Shown one piece after another: positions 8,940 to 19,055 of a DNA stretch of 64,000 nucleotides. The DNA comes from Holophagales bacterium. GTDB taxonomy: Bacteria > Acidobacteriota > Thermoanaerobaculia > UBA5066. Each line of letters opens with the position of its first letter. The first letter of the stretch is position 1. The DNA is taken from assembly GCA_016716705.1 (NCBI GenBank), contig JADJVF010000018.1, positions 1 through 64,000 of the forward strand, in the 5' to 3' direction. A program made the translations under genes and the position numbers. The notes under the pieces were generated by a model that was not told the origin of the DNA, did not search any database, and saw nothing but the letters and a program-made list of their open reading frames with translations.

Positions 8940-9734
8940 TCAGAACGACGTCACGTCGCCGGAGATCAGCTCGGTGACGCCCGTCGCGGTCTCGAGCCGC
9001 AGGAGGCCGTCCTTCGAGAGCCCCGCGTACCGTCCGCGGACGACCCTCTCCCCGTCGCGCACCTCGAGGACGTCTCCCGGCCGATGGACCGTCACCTCGG
9101 CGAAGGAAGCCGGCAGGTCGGAGAGCCCCTCGCCCAGGAATGCATCGAGGGCTTCGAGGACCGCGACGAGAGGCGCCTCTCCTGCGAGCGCCGCCGGGGT
9201 GGCCCCCTCGAGAGCGAGCGAGGTCGCGGCGGGAAGTCCCATGGCGTCGAGCTCGGACCGGGAGGCCCCGACGTTCAGGCCGAGGCCGACGACGACGTAC
9301 CCGAGACCGTCCGCCAGGGTTCGTCCCTCCACGAGAATGCCCGCGACCTTTCTGCCTCCGGCGAGGAGGTCGTTCGGCCATTTCAGCTTCAGGTCGACCC
9401 CGAAGGCCCGCGAAAGAGAGCGGGAGAGAGAGATCCCGGCGGCCACCGGGACGTGAATCCTCTCCGGTCCCTCGGGCCAGGGCGCCACGAGCGACACGGC
9501 GAGGGCGGCGTCTCCCGCCGTGACCCAGCTGCGGCCGGAACGCCCTTTTCCCGCGGTCTGCCGACCGGCCACGATGCAGGTCGGGAGGATGTCCGTCTCC
9601 TCGGCCACCATCCGCTCCACCAGGGCGCGCGCGACGTCGTTCGTCGAGGCCACTTCGCCGAGGAGGAGGACGTTCACGATCCTGTCGAAGCGCGCGCCGC
9701 CGAGCGGCGCGAGGGGGCCGAGAGGGCTCGTCAC
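8940..9734 (-). CDS. birA: biotin--[acetyl-CoA-carboxylase] ligase
   Basis: Attaches biotin to carrier lysines. It is the logical partner of the biotinylated LiuD subunit encoded at 15571-17416. The 264-residue protein has the GRGRxGR-like adenylate loop AGKGRSGRSW, the KWPNDLL motif, KVAGILVE and GLGLNV. There is no N-terminal winged helix, so this is a class I ligase without the DNA-binding repressor domain of E. coli BirA. The start is GTG at 9734, overlapping the valS stop as GTGA. A C-terminal SH3-like domain (VLEVRDGERVVRGRYAGLS) completes it. Confidence 0.94.
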   Translation of the reverse strand: MTSPLGPLAPLGGARFDRIVNVLLLGEVASTNDVARALVERMVAEETDILPTCIVAGRQTAGKGRSGRSWVTAGDAALAVSLVAPWPEGPERIHVPVAAGISLSRSLSRAFGVDLKLKWPNDLLAGGRKVAGILVEGRTLADGLGYVVVGLGLNVGASRSELDAMGLPAATSLALEGATPAALAGEAPLVAVLEALDAFLGEGLSDLPASFAEVTVHRPGDVLEVRDGERVVRGRYAGLSKDGLLRLETATGVTELISGDVTSF

Positions 9735-12409
9735 GGCTCCGCCCCTTCCCCGAGGTTCGTAACGAGCTTGGCCCGCCGGGCCGTCAGCTCTTCGAGCTGG
9801 CGACGCACCTTCTCGACGACGGCCTGCGGGGCCCGCGCCAGGAACGACTCGTCGGCGAGCTTGCGGCCGATCCCCTCCGCTTCCTTGTCGACGGCGGCGA
9901 TCTCCTTCCGGATCTTGGCCTCGTCGTCCGGGGAGAGCTCCCGCTTCGGAAGGGACACGACGAGACCCGCCACCCCGACGTGCTCGTGGAAGGCGCCCGG
10001 CAGATCGACCTTCGGCGCCACGACGAGGCTCGAGAGGCGGGCCATGTGGACGAGGAGCGGCGCGTGCGCGCGGAGCGCCTCGGCCACCGGTCCCTCGGCC
10101 ACCTCGAGCCCCGCGGCGAGCTCGACGGTCTGGGCCATGCCCCGCTCGGCACGCAGGTTCCTCACGCGCGTGGCCGTCTCGCGAAGCGTCTCGACGACCT
10201 CCACGGCGAAGGGGTCGCTCCAGTCGTCTCGCCCCGCCGGGTACGGCAGGACCGGGAGCCTGCCCCCGTCGCCGTTCAACGCCTCGCGGATCTCGCAGGA
10301 GATGAACGGCATGAAGGGGTGGAGGAGCGCGAGCGAGTCGAGGAGGACACGCCGGAGGACCGAGCGCGTCTTCGCCTTCTCGGCCTCGGGGACGTCCGCG
10401 TCGCGCAGGACCTGCTTGACCATCTCGACGTAGCCGTCGCAGAACTCGGTCCAGAAGAAGGCGTAGAGGGCGTTCGCCGCCTCGTCGAAGCGGAAGACCC
10501 CGAGCGACTCGTTCACCTTCGCCGCCGTGGCGGAGAGCCGGTCCAGGATCCACCGGTCGACGCGTCCGAGGGAGGCGAAGGCGGGAACCTCGGCGACGGT
10601 CTCCTCGCCCAGCATCCCCATCGCGAAGCGGGCGGCGTTCCAGACCTTCGTCGCGAAGGCGCGGGAGGCCGCGACGCGCGTCGTCCCGAACGGCAGGTCG
10701 CGCCCCGTCCCCGAGAGGATGGCGAGGGCGAAACGAACCGCGTCGGCGCCGTACTCGTCGCACATGACGAGGGGGTCGATGACGTTTCCCTTCGTCTTCG
10801 ACATCTTCTGTCCCCGCTCGTCGCGGACGAGGCCGTGGAGGAAGACCTCGCGGAAGGGGACGCGCCCGTCGAACCAGACGCCCGCCATGATCATCCGGGC
10901 GACCCAGAAGAAGAGGATGTCGAAGCCCGTGACCATGACGTCGGTCGGGTAGAAGCGCGAAAGGTCCTTCGTCTTGTCCGGCCAGCCGAGGACCGAGAGC
11001 GGCATGAGCCACGACGAGAACCAGGTGTCGAAGACGTCGGGGTCGCGCGTCAGCGTCGCGTTCCCGCAGCTGCTGCACGCGGACGGGTCCGCCTCCTCGC
11101 CCGGTTTCGGCACCGTGACGTGCCCCTCCGGGCAATACCAGGCCGGGATCTCGTGCCCCCACCAGAGCTGGCGCGAGACGCACCAGTCGCGGATGTTCTT
11201 CATCCACTCGTCGTACGTCTTCTTCCAGAGCTCGGGAGTGAAGGTGACCTCCCGGGCCTCGGTGGCGGCGACCGCCTTGTCGGCCAGGGGGCGGATCTTC
11301 ACGAACCACTGGAGCGAGACGAGCGGCTCGAGGACGGTGTCGCAGCGCTGGCAGCGCCCGACGGCGGAGGTGTGCGGCTTGTCGTCGCGCCGCAGGCCCA
11401 GCTCGCGAAGGTCCACGAGGATCTTCTTGCGGGCCGCGGCCCTCTCGAGGCCGGCGTACGCAGGGCCGGCCTCGGCGGTCATCTTCCCGTCGAAGCCGAT
11501 CACGGCGATCTCGGCGAGGCCGTGCCGCCGCCCCGCCTCGAAGTCGTTCGGGTCGTGGGCCGGCGTGATCTTCACGACGCCCGTTCCGAACGTCCGGTCG
11601 ACCATCTCGTCCGCGATGACGGGAATGAGGCGATCCGTCAGGGGCAGGCGGACCCTCTTCCCGACGAGGGCCGTGTAGCGTTCGTCCTCCGGGTGCACCG
11701 CGACCGCGGTGTCGCCGAGGATCGTCTCGGGGCGCGTCGTGGCGACGACGAGATCTCCGCTTCCGTCCTCGAGCGGGTAGGCCACCGACCAGAGGTGGCC
11801 GGAGCTCTCGACGTGGTTCACCTCGAGGTCGGAGAGAACGGTGGCGCAGCGGGTGCACCAGTTCACCATCCGGCTGTCGCGATAGGCGAGCCCCTGGTGG
11901 TAGAGCTCGCTGAACGCGCGCCGGACCGCCTTCGAGCGCGGCTCGTCGAGCGTGTAGTACTCGCGCGAGTAGTCGCAGGAGCAGCCGAGCCGCCGGATCT
12001 GGTTCAGGATGTCGCCCCGCCTCGCGTCGGCCCACTCGCGGCAGATCTCGAGGAAGGGCTCGCGTCCCACGTCGTGGCGGGTCTTCCCCGTCCGCTCCAT
12101 GAGGTCGCGCTCGACGACCATCTGCGTCGCGATGCCGGCGTGGTCGACTCCGGGGACCCAGAGGACCGCCCGACCCTGCATCCGCTTCCAGCGCGCGAGA
12201 ACGTCCTCGAGCGTCCGTCCGAGGGCGTGCCCGACGTGAAGGCGCCCCGTGACGTTCGGCGGAGGGATGACGAGGGTGTACGGACGGGCGTCTTCGGACG
12301 CCACCTCCGGACGAAACTGGCCCGACTCCTCCTGGAGCCGGTACCAGGTCATCTCGAAGGACTGCGGGTCGAAGCGCTTGTCGAGCTCGGGGCGGGGCGC
12401 GGAAGACAT
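9731..12409 (-). CDS. valS: valyl-tRNA synthetase
   Basis: Charges tRNA-Val. The 892-residue class I synthetase has the HIGH region PPPNVTGRLHVGHALG near residue 50, an editing (CP1) domain starting near SSGHLWSVAYPLEDG, and the KMSKS motif KMSKTKGNVIDP. The C-terminal ~70 residues form the tRNA-binding coiled coil expected of ValRS (LSPDDEAKIRKEIAAVDKEA). The length is normal. It is the first gene of an 11-gene minus-strand run. The ATG has no Shine-Dalgarno sequence; a TAGACT box 10 nt upstream suggests a nearly leaderless message. Confidence 0.97.
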   Translation of the reverse strand: MSSAPRPELDKRFDPQSFEMTWYRLQEESGQFRPEVASEDARPYTLVIPPPNVTGRLHVGHALGRTLEDVLARWKRMQGRAVLWVPGVDHAGIATQMVVERDLMERTGKTRHDVGREPFLEICREWADARRGDILNQIRRLGCSCDYSREYYTLDEPRSKAVRRAFSELYHQGLAYRDSRMVNWCTRCATVLSDLEVNHVESSGHLWSVAYPLEDGSGDLVVATTRPETILGDTAVAVHPEDERYTALVGKRVRLPLTDRLIPVIADEMVDRTFGTGVVKITPAHDPNDFEAGRRHGLAEIAVIGFDGKMTAEAGPAYAGLERAAARKKILVDLRELGLRRDDKPHTSAVGRCQRCDTVLEPLVSLQWFVKIRPLADKAVAATEAREVTFTPELWKKTYDEWMKNIRDWCVSRQLWWGHEIPAWYCPEGHVTVPKPGEEADPSACSSCGNATLTRDPDVFDTWFSSWLMPLSVLGWPDKTKDLSRFYPTDVMVTGFDILFFWVARMIMAGVWFDGRVPFREVFLHGLVRDERGQKMSKTKGNVIDPLVMCDEYGADAVRFALAILSGTGRDLPFGTTRVAASRAFATKVWNAARFAMGMLGEETVAEVPAFASLGRVDRWILDRLSATAAKVNESLGVFRFDEAANALYAFFWTEFCDGYVEMVKQVLRDADVPEAEKAKTRSVLRRVLLDSLALLHPFMPFISCEIREALNGDGGRLPVLPYPAGRDDWSDPFAVEVVETLRETATRVRNLRAERGMAQTVELAAGLEVAEGPVAEALRAHAPLLVHMARLSSLVVAPKVDLPGAFHEHVGVAGLVVSLPKRELSPDDEAKIRKEIAAVDKEAEGIGRKLADESFLARAPQAVVEKVRRQLEELTARRAKLVTNLGEGAEP

Positions 12410-12419
12410 AAGTCCGCCG

Positions 12420-12425
12420 AGTCTA
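12420..12425 (-). promoter_or_regulatory. putative -10 box of valS
   Basis: On the minus strand TAGACT ends 10 nt before the valS ATG. Counting seven bases from the end of a -10 box puts the transcript start only ~4 nt ahead of the start codon. No clear -35 element is seen. Confidence 0.35.
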
Positions 12426-12457
12426 AACGAGGCTTCGCGACGGAACGACCTCCGTCT

Positions 12458-14567
12458 TCAGCCGGCCCGCTCGACCTCTGCGATCCGTTCGCGGACGAGA
12501 CGCTCGGCGTATTCCGGCACGACCTCCCACGCGATGTCGCGGACGGCCTTGTCGGAGAGCAGCTGGACGACCCGGCGGGCGATCCTCTCGACGTCGCCGT
12601 CGGAGAGCGCGGGAACGGCCGCGCTTCCGAGCGGTGCCGTCGTCACGGCCGCTTCGGTCGTCTCCGCCGGCGGCGGCGGAAGCGGGGCGGCGTCCGCCAT
12701 GTCCATCACAGGGGCCGGGCTCGACGGGATCAGCGCCGAGAGGTCTTCGATTCGGGCGGCGGCGGCCATGGCCTCCAGCTCGGACGAGGACGGATCCTCG
12801 ATTGCAGGCGGCTGGACCTCTTCCGCGAAGGCGCCGTGCCTGTCGATGTCGGCCGGGGCCTCCTCGCCGATGAGAGCGGCGTGCCGCTCCCAGATCTCGG
12901 GGCGACGCGTGACCCGCCCGGACGCCTCGAACGCTTCGAGGTCCGCCTCGATGTCGCGGGTGATGGGCTCGGTCCCCTCGGTGTCGTCCGGCACCCCCGA
13001 CAGCTCGGGAGGCGGCGGCGGGATTTCGACCGCGGGGCCTTCATCCCAGGGGGCGGCTTCGGTCTCCACGCCCGGGACGGGTTCGTCCATTTCGGGGAAG
13101 GGCTCGACGGAGCCTTCCTCGACCACCTCCGCTTCGGCCTCCTGAAGCGTCTCCGCGACCGGCGGAGCCGGCTCCTCGACCAGGAGGTCGAACGCGGGCC
13201 TCTCGGCCGCTGGCGTCACTGGCGTCACTGGCGTCACAGTGGACTCGGCTGTCGCCGGCTCCTCCGCCAGGTCGTAGAGCGCGACTTCGATCTCTTCCGG
13301 GCCGGATGCGGCCCCGGGCTCCGGAACGGTCTCGAACGGCGCCAGGGGAACAGCTTCCGGCGTGGCCGGCGCGAGGCTGCCCATCTCGACGACGAAGGGC
13401 TCGGACGCCTGCTCGGACTCGGGTTCGAACGGAGCCGCCGGCTCGGCGAAGGGCGTCGCCTCGGGCGCGTCGAAGGCCGGAGGAATAGGCGGGATCGGGG
13501 GGACGAAAAGGGCTGGTTCCGCCACGTGGAACGCGGGAGGAGGAGGGCGGCGGCGGCTCGAATGCCGGTTCCGGCTCGTAGAACGCCGGAGGAGGAGGCG
13601 GCGCCGGTGGGACGAACTCGGGCTCGAAGACGGCGGGAGCGGGAGGCTCGACCTCGACGGCCGGCGACATGTCGAACGGAGAAGTCGGCGGCAGGATGGC
13701 CGCGACCTCCGGCTCGTCAGAAGCGGGCGGCGGGGGCGGAGCGGCGAAGGCCGCTTCCGGCCTGTAGAAGGGGGAAGGCGGGGGCGGAGCGAGCGAAACC
13801 GCCTCCGGTTCGTAGAAGGCGGGCGGGGGCGGCGGCGGGGCAAACGCCGGTGCCGGCTCGACGACCTCCATCGGGGCCGCCGCGGCGAGCTCTTCCGCCG
13901 TCGGAATCCTCATCGCCATCGTCCTGAAGTTCGATTCCTCCACCTTCACGACGGGCTCCTCCGCTTCAAACGGAGGAGGGAACGATTCGGGCAGGACGAG
14001 GGCCGGCATCGCCTGGGTTGCTCCCGTGTCCTCGGCGTACGGCACCCGGGTCGGGACCTCCGCTTCCAGCTCCTCGACCGAGAGGATCATCGTCGGGGGC
14101 GGCTCGGGAACGGGCGGGGGGACCGGAGTGGCCGGAGGGGCCGGTGGAGCCAGGGCCGCCGCGGCCGCCGCGGCCTCGGCTTCTTCCCGGACGGCACGGG
14201 CCTTGGCGACGAGGTCGCGGACGAGCCCCTGGAGAGCGTGTGAATCGAACGGCTTGGTGACGATGGCGTCGCTGCCGACCCGCTCCGCGCGGGCCCGGTC
14301 GAACGGCTCGAACGTCCCCGTGAGGAGGACGACGGGAATGAACACCCCTCCGGGACGCTGTTTCACCGCGTCACACACGTCGTAACCCGTTAGACCGGGC
14401 ATCACGACGTCCGCCAGGACGATGTCGGGCTGGAAGTCGTCGAGCGCCTGAACGGCCCGGTCACCGCTCCCGACGGCCATGAGGCGCGTCTCTGCGTCCG
14501 AGAAGGTCAGCTCGACGACCTTCTGGATGGTCAGGCTGTCGTCCGCGAGAAGGATCTTGATCGCCAT
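12458..14567 (-). CDS. response regulator with long Pro-rich linker and conserved C-terminal domain, frameshifted
   Basis: Residues 1-~125 are a receiver domain: ILLADDSLTIQKVVELTFSD, phosphoacceptor Asp in DIVLADVVMPGLTGYDV, Thr in VVLLTGTFEP and Lys in VTKPFD. A linker of ~450 residues is extremely rich in Pro, Glu and Ala with repeated PPPPPAFYEPE-type units. The C-terminal ~50 residues (LSDGDVERIARRVVQLLSD, then EVVPEYAERLVRERI) resemble the conserved tail of deltaproteobacterial and acidobacterial regulators of this architecture. The frame breaks near 13545 in a GGA/GGC-rich stretch, where PPPPSSSRV should continue as PPPAFHVAEPAL; both halves are otherwise open. ATG has a GAGGAG site. 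No kinase is adjacent. A motility or polarity role is conceivable but not shown. Confidence 0.82.
13211..13237. repeat. three tandem copies of a 9-bp unit
   Basis: The unit TGGCGTCAC occurs three times in a row inside the response-regulator linker and encodes a TPV-type repeat on the minus strand. It shows how the low-complexity linker can expand or contract in steps of three codons. Confidence 0.85.
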
Positions 14568-14604
14568 TTCGACTCCTCGAACGGCCGTTCGACGGGACAG
14601 GCTT

Positions 14605-14644
14605 ACGTAGAGGAAAGTCTACGTCCCAGAGAGGGATGGGTCAA
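14605..14644 (-). promoter_or_regulatory. sigma-70-type promoter with overlapping inverted repeat, response-regulator gene
   Basis: On the minus strand TTGACC (14644-14639) is followed after exactly 17 nt by TAGACT (14621-14616). The predicted transcript start is near 14609, giving a ~42-nt leader that includes a GAGGAG ribosome site before the ATG at 14567. A perfect 7-bp inverted repeat, ACGTAGA-N6-TCTACGT (14605-14624), overlaps the -10 box and start site, where a regulator could bind. Confidence 0.5.
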
Positions 14645-14659
14645 CGCGGGAGCGGGGCG

Positions 14660-15574
14660 TCAGCCTCTCTCGGACGAGCCACGGAGCGCTGCGAAGACGC
14701 GCGAGGCTGGCAGCCGGCCGGTCGTCTCGGCAAGGATCCGTGACGCCCGGGCGACCCGGGACAGGTCCGCCCCGGTCTCGTACCCCATCCCGTGGAGGAG
14801 GTAGAGCAGGTCCTCGGTCGCCAGGTTTCCCGCCGCTCCCGGGGCATAGGGACAACCTCCGAGCCCTCCGGCGGACGAATCGAAGACCCGGACCCCCTCC
14901 CGGAGCCCTTCGACGACGTTCGCGAGGGCGGTGCCGCGCGTGTCGTGCATGTGCAGGGCGATCCGGTCGACCGGAACTCCCGCCTCGCGGAGTCGTCCGA
15001 CGACGTCGGCGACCTGCGTCGGAACGGCGACGCCGATGGTGTCGCCGAGAGAGACTTCCTCGCACCCGGCCTCGTAGAGCCGCACCGCGACAGCCACGGC
15101 CTTCGCGGGGTCGACGCGCCCCTCGTACGGGCAGCCGAAGACTGTCGAGACGTAGCCCCGGACGCGGAGACTCTCGGCTTTCGCCCGGAGCAGGACCGGT
15201 GCGAAGCGGGCGAACGATTCCTCGATCGTGGCGTTCGTGTTCCTCAGGTTGAAGGTGTCCGTCGCGGCGGTGAAAAGCGAGATCTCGCGGGCCCCGGCCG
15301 CGAGCGCCCTCGCAAGCCCCCTCTCGTTCGGGACGAGGACCGGATACCGCACGCCGGGCTTCTTTCTCACGCGCGAGAAGACCTCGGCCGAGTCGGCGAG
15401 CTGCGGGATCGCCCTCGGCGAGACGAAGGCGGTCGTCTCGACGACCGGCAGGCCCGCGTCCGCGAGCGCCTCGACGAACGCGACCTTCACGCCGGTCGGG
15501 ACGAATCCCCGCTCGTTCTGGAGGCCGTCCCGCGGCCCCACCTCGACGACGGTGACCCGCCCCGACCCCGTCAC
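14660..15574 (-). CDS. liuE: hydroxymethylglutaryl-CoA lyase
   Basis: Cleaves HMG-CoA to acetyl-CoA and acetoacetate, the last step of leucine degradation. The 304-residue TIM-barrel protein has the N-terminal motif VEVGPRDGLQNE, the metal-binding HMHDTRG histidines and the signature loop SSAGGLGGCPYAPGA with the catalytic cysteine. The start is GTG at 15574, overlapping the liuD stop as GTGA. It ends the liuB-LEA-liuC-liuD-liuE operon. The related 2-isopropylmalate-synthase-type enzymes lack this cysteine loop, so the assignment is strong. Confidence 0.94.
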   Translation of the reverse strand: MTGSGRVTVVEVGPRDGLQNERGFVPTGVKVAFVEALADAGLPVVETTAFVSPRAIPQLADSAEVFSRVRKKPGVRYPVLVPNERGLARALAAGAREISLFTAATDTFNLRNTNATIEESFARFAPVLLRAKAESLRVRGYVSTVFGCPYEGRVDPAKAVAVAVRLYEAGCEEVSLGDTIGVAVPTQVADVVGRLREAGVPVDRIALHMHDTRGTALANVVEGLREGVRVFDSSAGGLGGCPYAPGAAGNLATEDLLYLLHGMGYETGADLSRVARASRILAETTGRLPASRVFAALRGSSERG

Positions 15575-17416
15575 TCGATCTCCGCGAGCGGGTCGCCCAT
15601 GTCGACCCTCTCCCCCGCGGCCCGGAAGAGCTTCACGAGCCGCCCCGGCCGCGGGCTCCTGATCTCGTGCTCCATCTTCATCGCGGAAAGGACCAGGAGC
15701 GGCGTCCCCTTCTCGACGGCCTGTCCTTCTTCGGCGAGGACGCGCGCGACGACGCCCGGCATCGGAGCGCGCAGGTCGTGCTCCTCCTCTTCGCGCGCGC
15801 CCGGCCTCTCGACGAGGCGCGCGAGGCGCCAGGTCTCGCCGCGGAAGTGGACCCAGGTCGTCAGGCCGTCCCGCACGGCCCGGGCGCCGCGGGGAATCTC
15901 GCCCCGTTCGGCCGTGATCTCGTGGACGGTTCCCGTCGCGAGGTTCTTCAGCTTCATGCGAGCACCCGGAAGGCCCCGGCCGCGAAGGGGTCTGGGAAAG
16001 CAGAGGCGCTGCCCGACGCGACCGTCTCCCGCGGAGTGGACACCCGCGACCGCCGCGAGGACTTCGGGTGGCGGTTCCGGCGAGGCAGGGACCTCGAGGC
16101 GGGACAGGAGCGACGTGTCGAGGTCGCCACGTACGAACTCGGGCGTCTCGAGCAGTCGCCGGAGCCACGAGACGTTCGTCGCCACCCCGAGGATGACGGT
16201 CCGCCCGAGGGCGTCGACGAGCCGGCGGCGTGCCTCTTCGCGCGAGCGGCCCCTCGCCACGACCTTCGCGAGCATCGGGTCGTAGTGCACGGAGACCTCG
16301 CTCCCCGCCTCGATTCCCGAGTCGACCCTCACTCCCGGGCCTCCGGGCTCCTCGTACGCGAGAACCGTCCCGACCTGGGGCAGGAAGCCGTTTTCGGGAT
16401 CCTCCGCGTAGAGACGTGCCTCGATCGCGTGCGCGACGGGCGCCGCCGGCAGGTCGTCGGGAAGCGGCTGCCCCGCGGCGACCGCGAGCTGGAGCGTGAC
16501 GAGGTCGAGCCCCCACGCCTCTTCCGTGACCGGGTGCTCCACCTGGAGGCGCGTGTTCATCTCGAGGAAGAAGAACGAACCGTCGGCGTCGAGGAGGAAC
16601 TCCACCGTCCCGGCGTTGACGTAGCCGACCGCTTTCGCCGCCGCCACGGCCGCCTCGCTCATCCGAGCGCGAAGCTCCGGAGTCACCACGGGCGAAGGGC
16701 TCTCCTCGACGACTTTCTGGTGGCGGCGCTGGAGCGAGCACTCGCGCTCGCCGAGCGCCACGACGCGACCGTGGACGTCGCCGAAGACCTGGATCTCGAT
16801 GTGACGGGGATGCTCGAGGTACCGCTCGGCGTAGAGCGTCGGGTCGCCGAAGGCGGCCTCGGCCTCCCGGCGGCACGAGGCGATCGCCGCGGCGAGCTCC
16901 CCTTCCGACCGCACGACGCGCATCCCCTTGCCCCCGCCGCCGGCCGAAGCCTTGATGACGACCGGGAGCCCGATCGTGGCGAGGTGCTCGGGCGAGAGGT
17001 CGTGCGAGCCGGGAACGACCGGAACGCCCGCCGCCTTCATTCGCTCCCGCGACGGGACCTTCAACCCCATCGCCTCCATCGCCGTGGGAGGAGGCCCGAT
17101 CCAGACGAGTCCCGCGTCGAGGACGGCGCGGGCGAACGCGGCGTTCTCGGAGAGGAACCCGAAGCCGGGGTGGACGGCGTCGGCCCCCGTGGCGCGCGCC
17201 GCGTCGAGGATCCTCGCGACGACGAGATACGACTCCCGGGCGGGGGCCGGTCCGAGGACGACGAGCTCGTCCGCGAGGCGGGCGTGCCGCGCGCCGACGT
17301 CGGCTTCCGAAGCGACGGCGACCGTCGCGAGGCCCTGAGTCCGGCAGGCGGTGAGGACGCGGACGGCGATCTCGCCCCGGTTCGCGACGAGGACCTTGAA
17401 ACGGGCGTGCGTTCAC
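15571..17416 (-). CDS. liuD: methylcrotonyl-CoA carboxylase biotin-containing subunit, frameshift near start
   Basis: Biotin carboxylase plus biotin carrier in one chain, here for 3-methylcrotonyl-CoA carboxylation. The N-terminal fold is FKVLVANRGEIAVRVL with HPGFGFLSENAAFA. The ATP-grasp loop is KASAGGGGKGMRVV, with ECSLQRRHQKVVEE and EMNTRLQVEHPVTE. The C-terminus ends with the biotinyl motif SAMKMEHE. In the frame of the mature protein a TGA sits just ahead of FKVL and no start follows it. A GTG at 17416, which overlaps the liuC stop as GTGA, gives VNARPF; removing one T from the TTT near 17402 joins it to KVLVANRG. A one-base error there is the likely explanation. Without it the first ATG would be at 17079, deep inside the enzyme. 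Confidence 0.9.
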
Positions 17417-18209
17417 GAGGCGCTCCGCTCGGTCCAGGACGGGCTGCGGCGCTCCAGGAACGCCCGCCATCCCCTTCCTGACCTTCCGGCGAGGCGCGAC
17501 GCTCGCTGATCTTCCGGTCGCCTCCTCGAGCGGCCTCGTCGAGGGGCAGTCGCCCCATCCTCCGCGCGAGGCCCTTCGACCCGGCGAGGGCCTCGGGCCC
17601 GCCGAGAAGGAGAGCGTCGACGACGCGATCGACCTCTGCGTCGAGCGCCGCCTCCGGCACGACGGCGTGGACGAGGCCGGCTCGAAGCGCTTCCGCCGCG
17701 GAGAACCTCTCGCCCGTCAGGAACCAGCGCCGGGCGTGCGATTCGCCGATCTTCCGGACGACGAACGGGGAGATGACGGCCGGCACGATGCCGAGCCGAA
17801 CCTCCGTCGTCCCGAGGAGCGCGTCGTCCGCCGCGACGGCGACGTCGCAGACGGCAACGAGGCCCGCTCCGCCGCCCAGCGCGGCCCCCTGGACGCGGGC
17901 GACGACGGGCCTGGGGCACGTGTCGATGCGGCGGAACATCTCCGCGAGGGCCGCGGCGTCGCGCCGGTTCTCCTCGGGCCCGTACGAGACCATCCTCTTC
18001 ATCCAGGAGAGGTCGGCGCCGGCGCAGAAGGACCGGCCCTCCCCGGCGAGGACGATCGCCCGGACGGTGTCGTCGGCGGCCAGCATCTCGAACGCCTCCG
18101 TCAGCCTCGCGATCAGGACGTCGTCGAAGGCGTTCCTCAGGTCGGGCCGGTCGAGGACGACGCGCGCGACGCCGGGCCGCGGCCGCTCGACCCGGAGCGG
18201 TGACGTCAC
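17413..18209 (-). CDS. liuC: methylglutaconyl-CoA hydratase (enoyl-CoA hydratase family), frameshifted near its end
   Basis: Hydrates 3-methylglutaconyl-CoA to HMG-CoA in leucine degradation. The crotonase fold is clear: AGEGRSFCAGADLSWMKRM supplies one oxyanion-hole segment and VQGAALGGGAGLVAVCDVA the other, while TEVRLGIVPAVISPFVV is characteristic of LiuC-type hydratases. The start is GTG at 18209, overlapping the preceding LEA gene as GTGA. The frame breaks near 17470: the C-terminal tail AFLERRSPSW, typical of crotonases, continues in a different frame to the TGA at 17413. The operon partners make the leucine pathway assignment much stronger than sequence alone. Confidence 0.88.
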
Positions 18210-19047
18210 TTCATCACCTCGATCGTCCCCGAGCCCTCGAGCGGGATCTTCACGTCGCCCGTCCCGAGCTTGACGACGAGCTGCCCGGTCAGACGGCCCG
18301 AGAGCTTTCCGCCGGACGCCACCGCCTTCCCCGCGGCCGAGATCGCCGCGGCGTTCCCGACGGTGAGCGGCAGGACGATCTCGTTCTCGCGTCCCGGGCG
18401 GACGAGGACGCCCTGCCGGCTGCCCCGGGCGACCTCGCGGCCGCCGGACGACAGCTCGTACCGGACGCTCCTGCGCCACCTCGGGAACCGGAACGGGTTG
18501 AAGAGGACCGCCTTCGCCTCGCCCTTCGTCTCCTCAGAGACCGATCCCCGAGAGGCGGGCGCCGGCGAAGCGGACGAACGGCTCCGCGAGGTCGCGGCCG
18601 GCGACGAGATCGGTGGTCCCCGGGCGGAGCGCCCCGGCGGCGTCGACCGTCACCGCGGTTCCCGCCTCGCCCGACAGGGTCCCCTTGAGCGTCACCCGGG
18701 TACGGCGGTGGCGCTTCCGCGGTCGAGGAGCCCCTTCGGCAGGGAGGCCAGCTCGAAGTCGACGAGGAAGGTGGCGTCCCAACCCTGTCCGGAGGGCTGC
18801 AACGGCGACCTTGACGGGGTCCTTCATCGGCACGGCCACGCCGAAGGCCGTCGCCTCGCCCGCGAACGTCTGCCTTGCCCCCCGGCCAGCTCGCCAGCAG
18901 GCGCGCCCGGACGAAGAGCGCCGCGTGCTGGCGGGTGAGCGACGTCACCTCGACGGCTCGGATGGTCCCCTTCCGCGGTGCCGCGACGACGGGCAGGGCG
19001 AGAACGAAGAGCAGGACGCAGAGTGCAGGCGCGAGAGCTCGTTTCAC
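18206..19047 (-). CDS. secreted LEA type 2 (WHy-like) protein, multiply frameshifted
   Basis: A GTG start at 19047 gives a clear signal peptide (ALAPALCVLLFVLALPVVAA). What follows reads as a LEA-2-like beta-sandwich only when frames are switched: VTSLTRQHAALFVRARL, FAGEATAFGVAVPMKDPVKV, FLVDFELASLPKGLLDRG, VTLKGTLSGEAGTAVTV, then VLFNPFRFPRWRRSVRYEL and LTGQLVVKLGTGDVKIPLEG to the TGA at 18206. At least four breaks are needed (~18540, ~18697, ~18800, ~18890), more than in any neighbour of this length. It lies between liuB (8 nt) and liuC (GTGA overlap), so it is cotranscribed with the leucine operon, an unusual place for this family. It could be a decaying gene or locally poor sequence. Confidence 0.6.
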
Positions 19048-19055
19048 GTCGCGCC

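Noticed and set aside
8940..12035. A 1,031-codon minus-strand frame joining an Arg-rich N-terminus to BirA
   Set aside because: The first ~765 residues are a shadow of valS; only the part from GTG 9734 is BirA.
12634..14260. Possible CRISPR or minisatellite in the response-regulator linker
   Set aside because: The repeats are codon-phased Pro/Glu units and a three-copy 9-bp tandem; there are no spacers or conserved repeat lengths.
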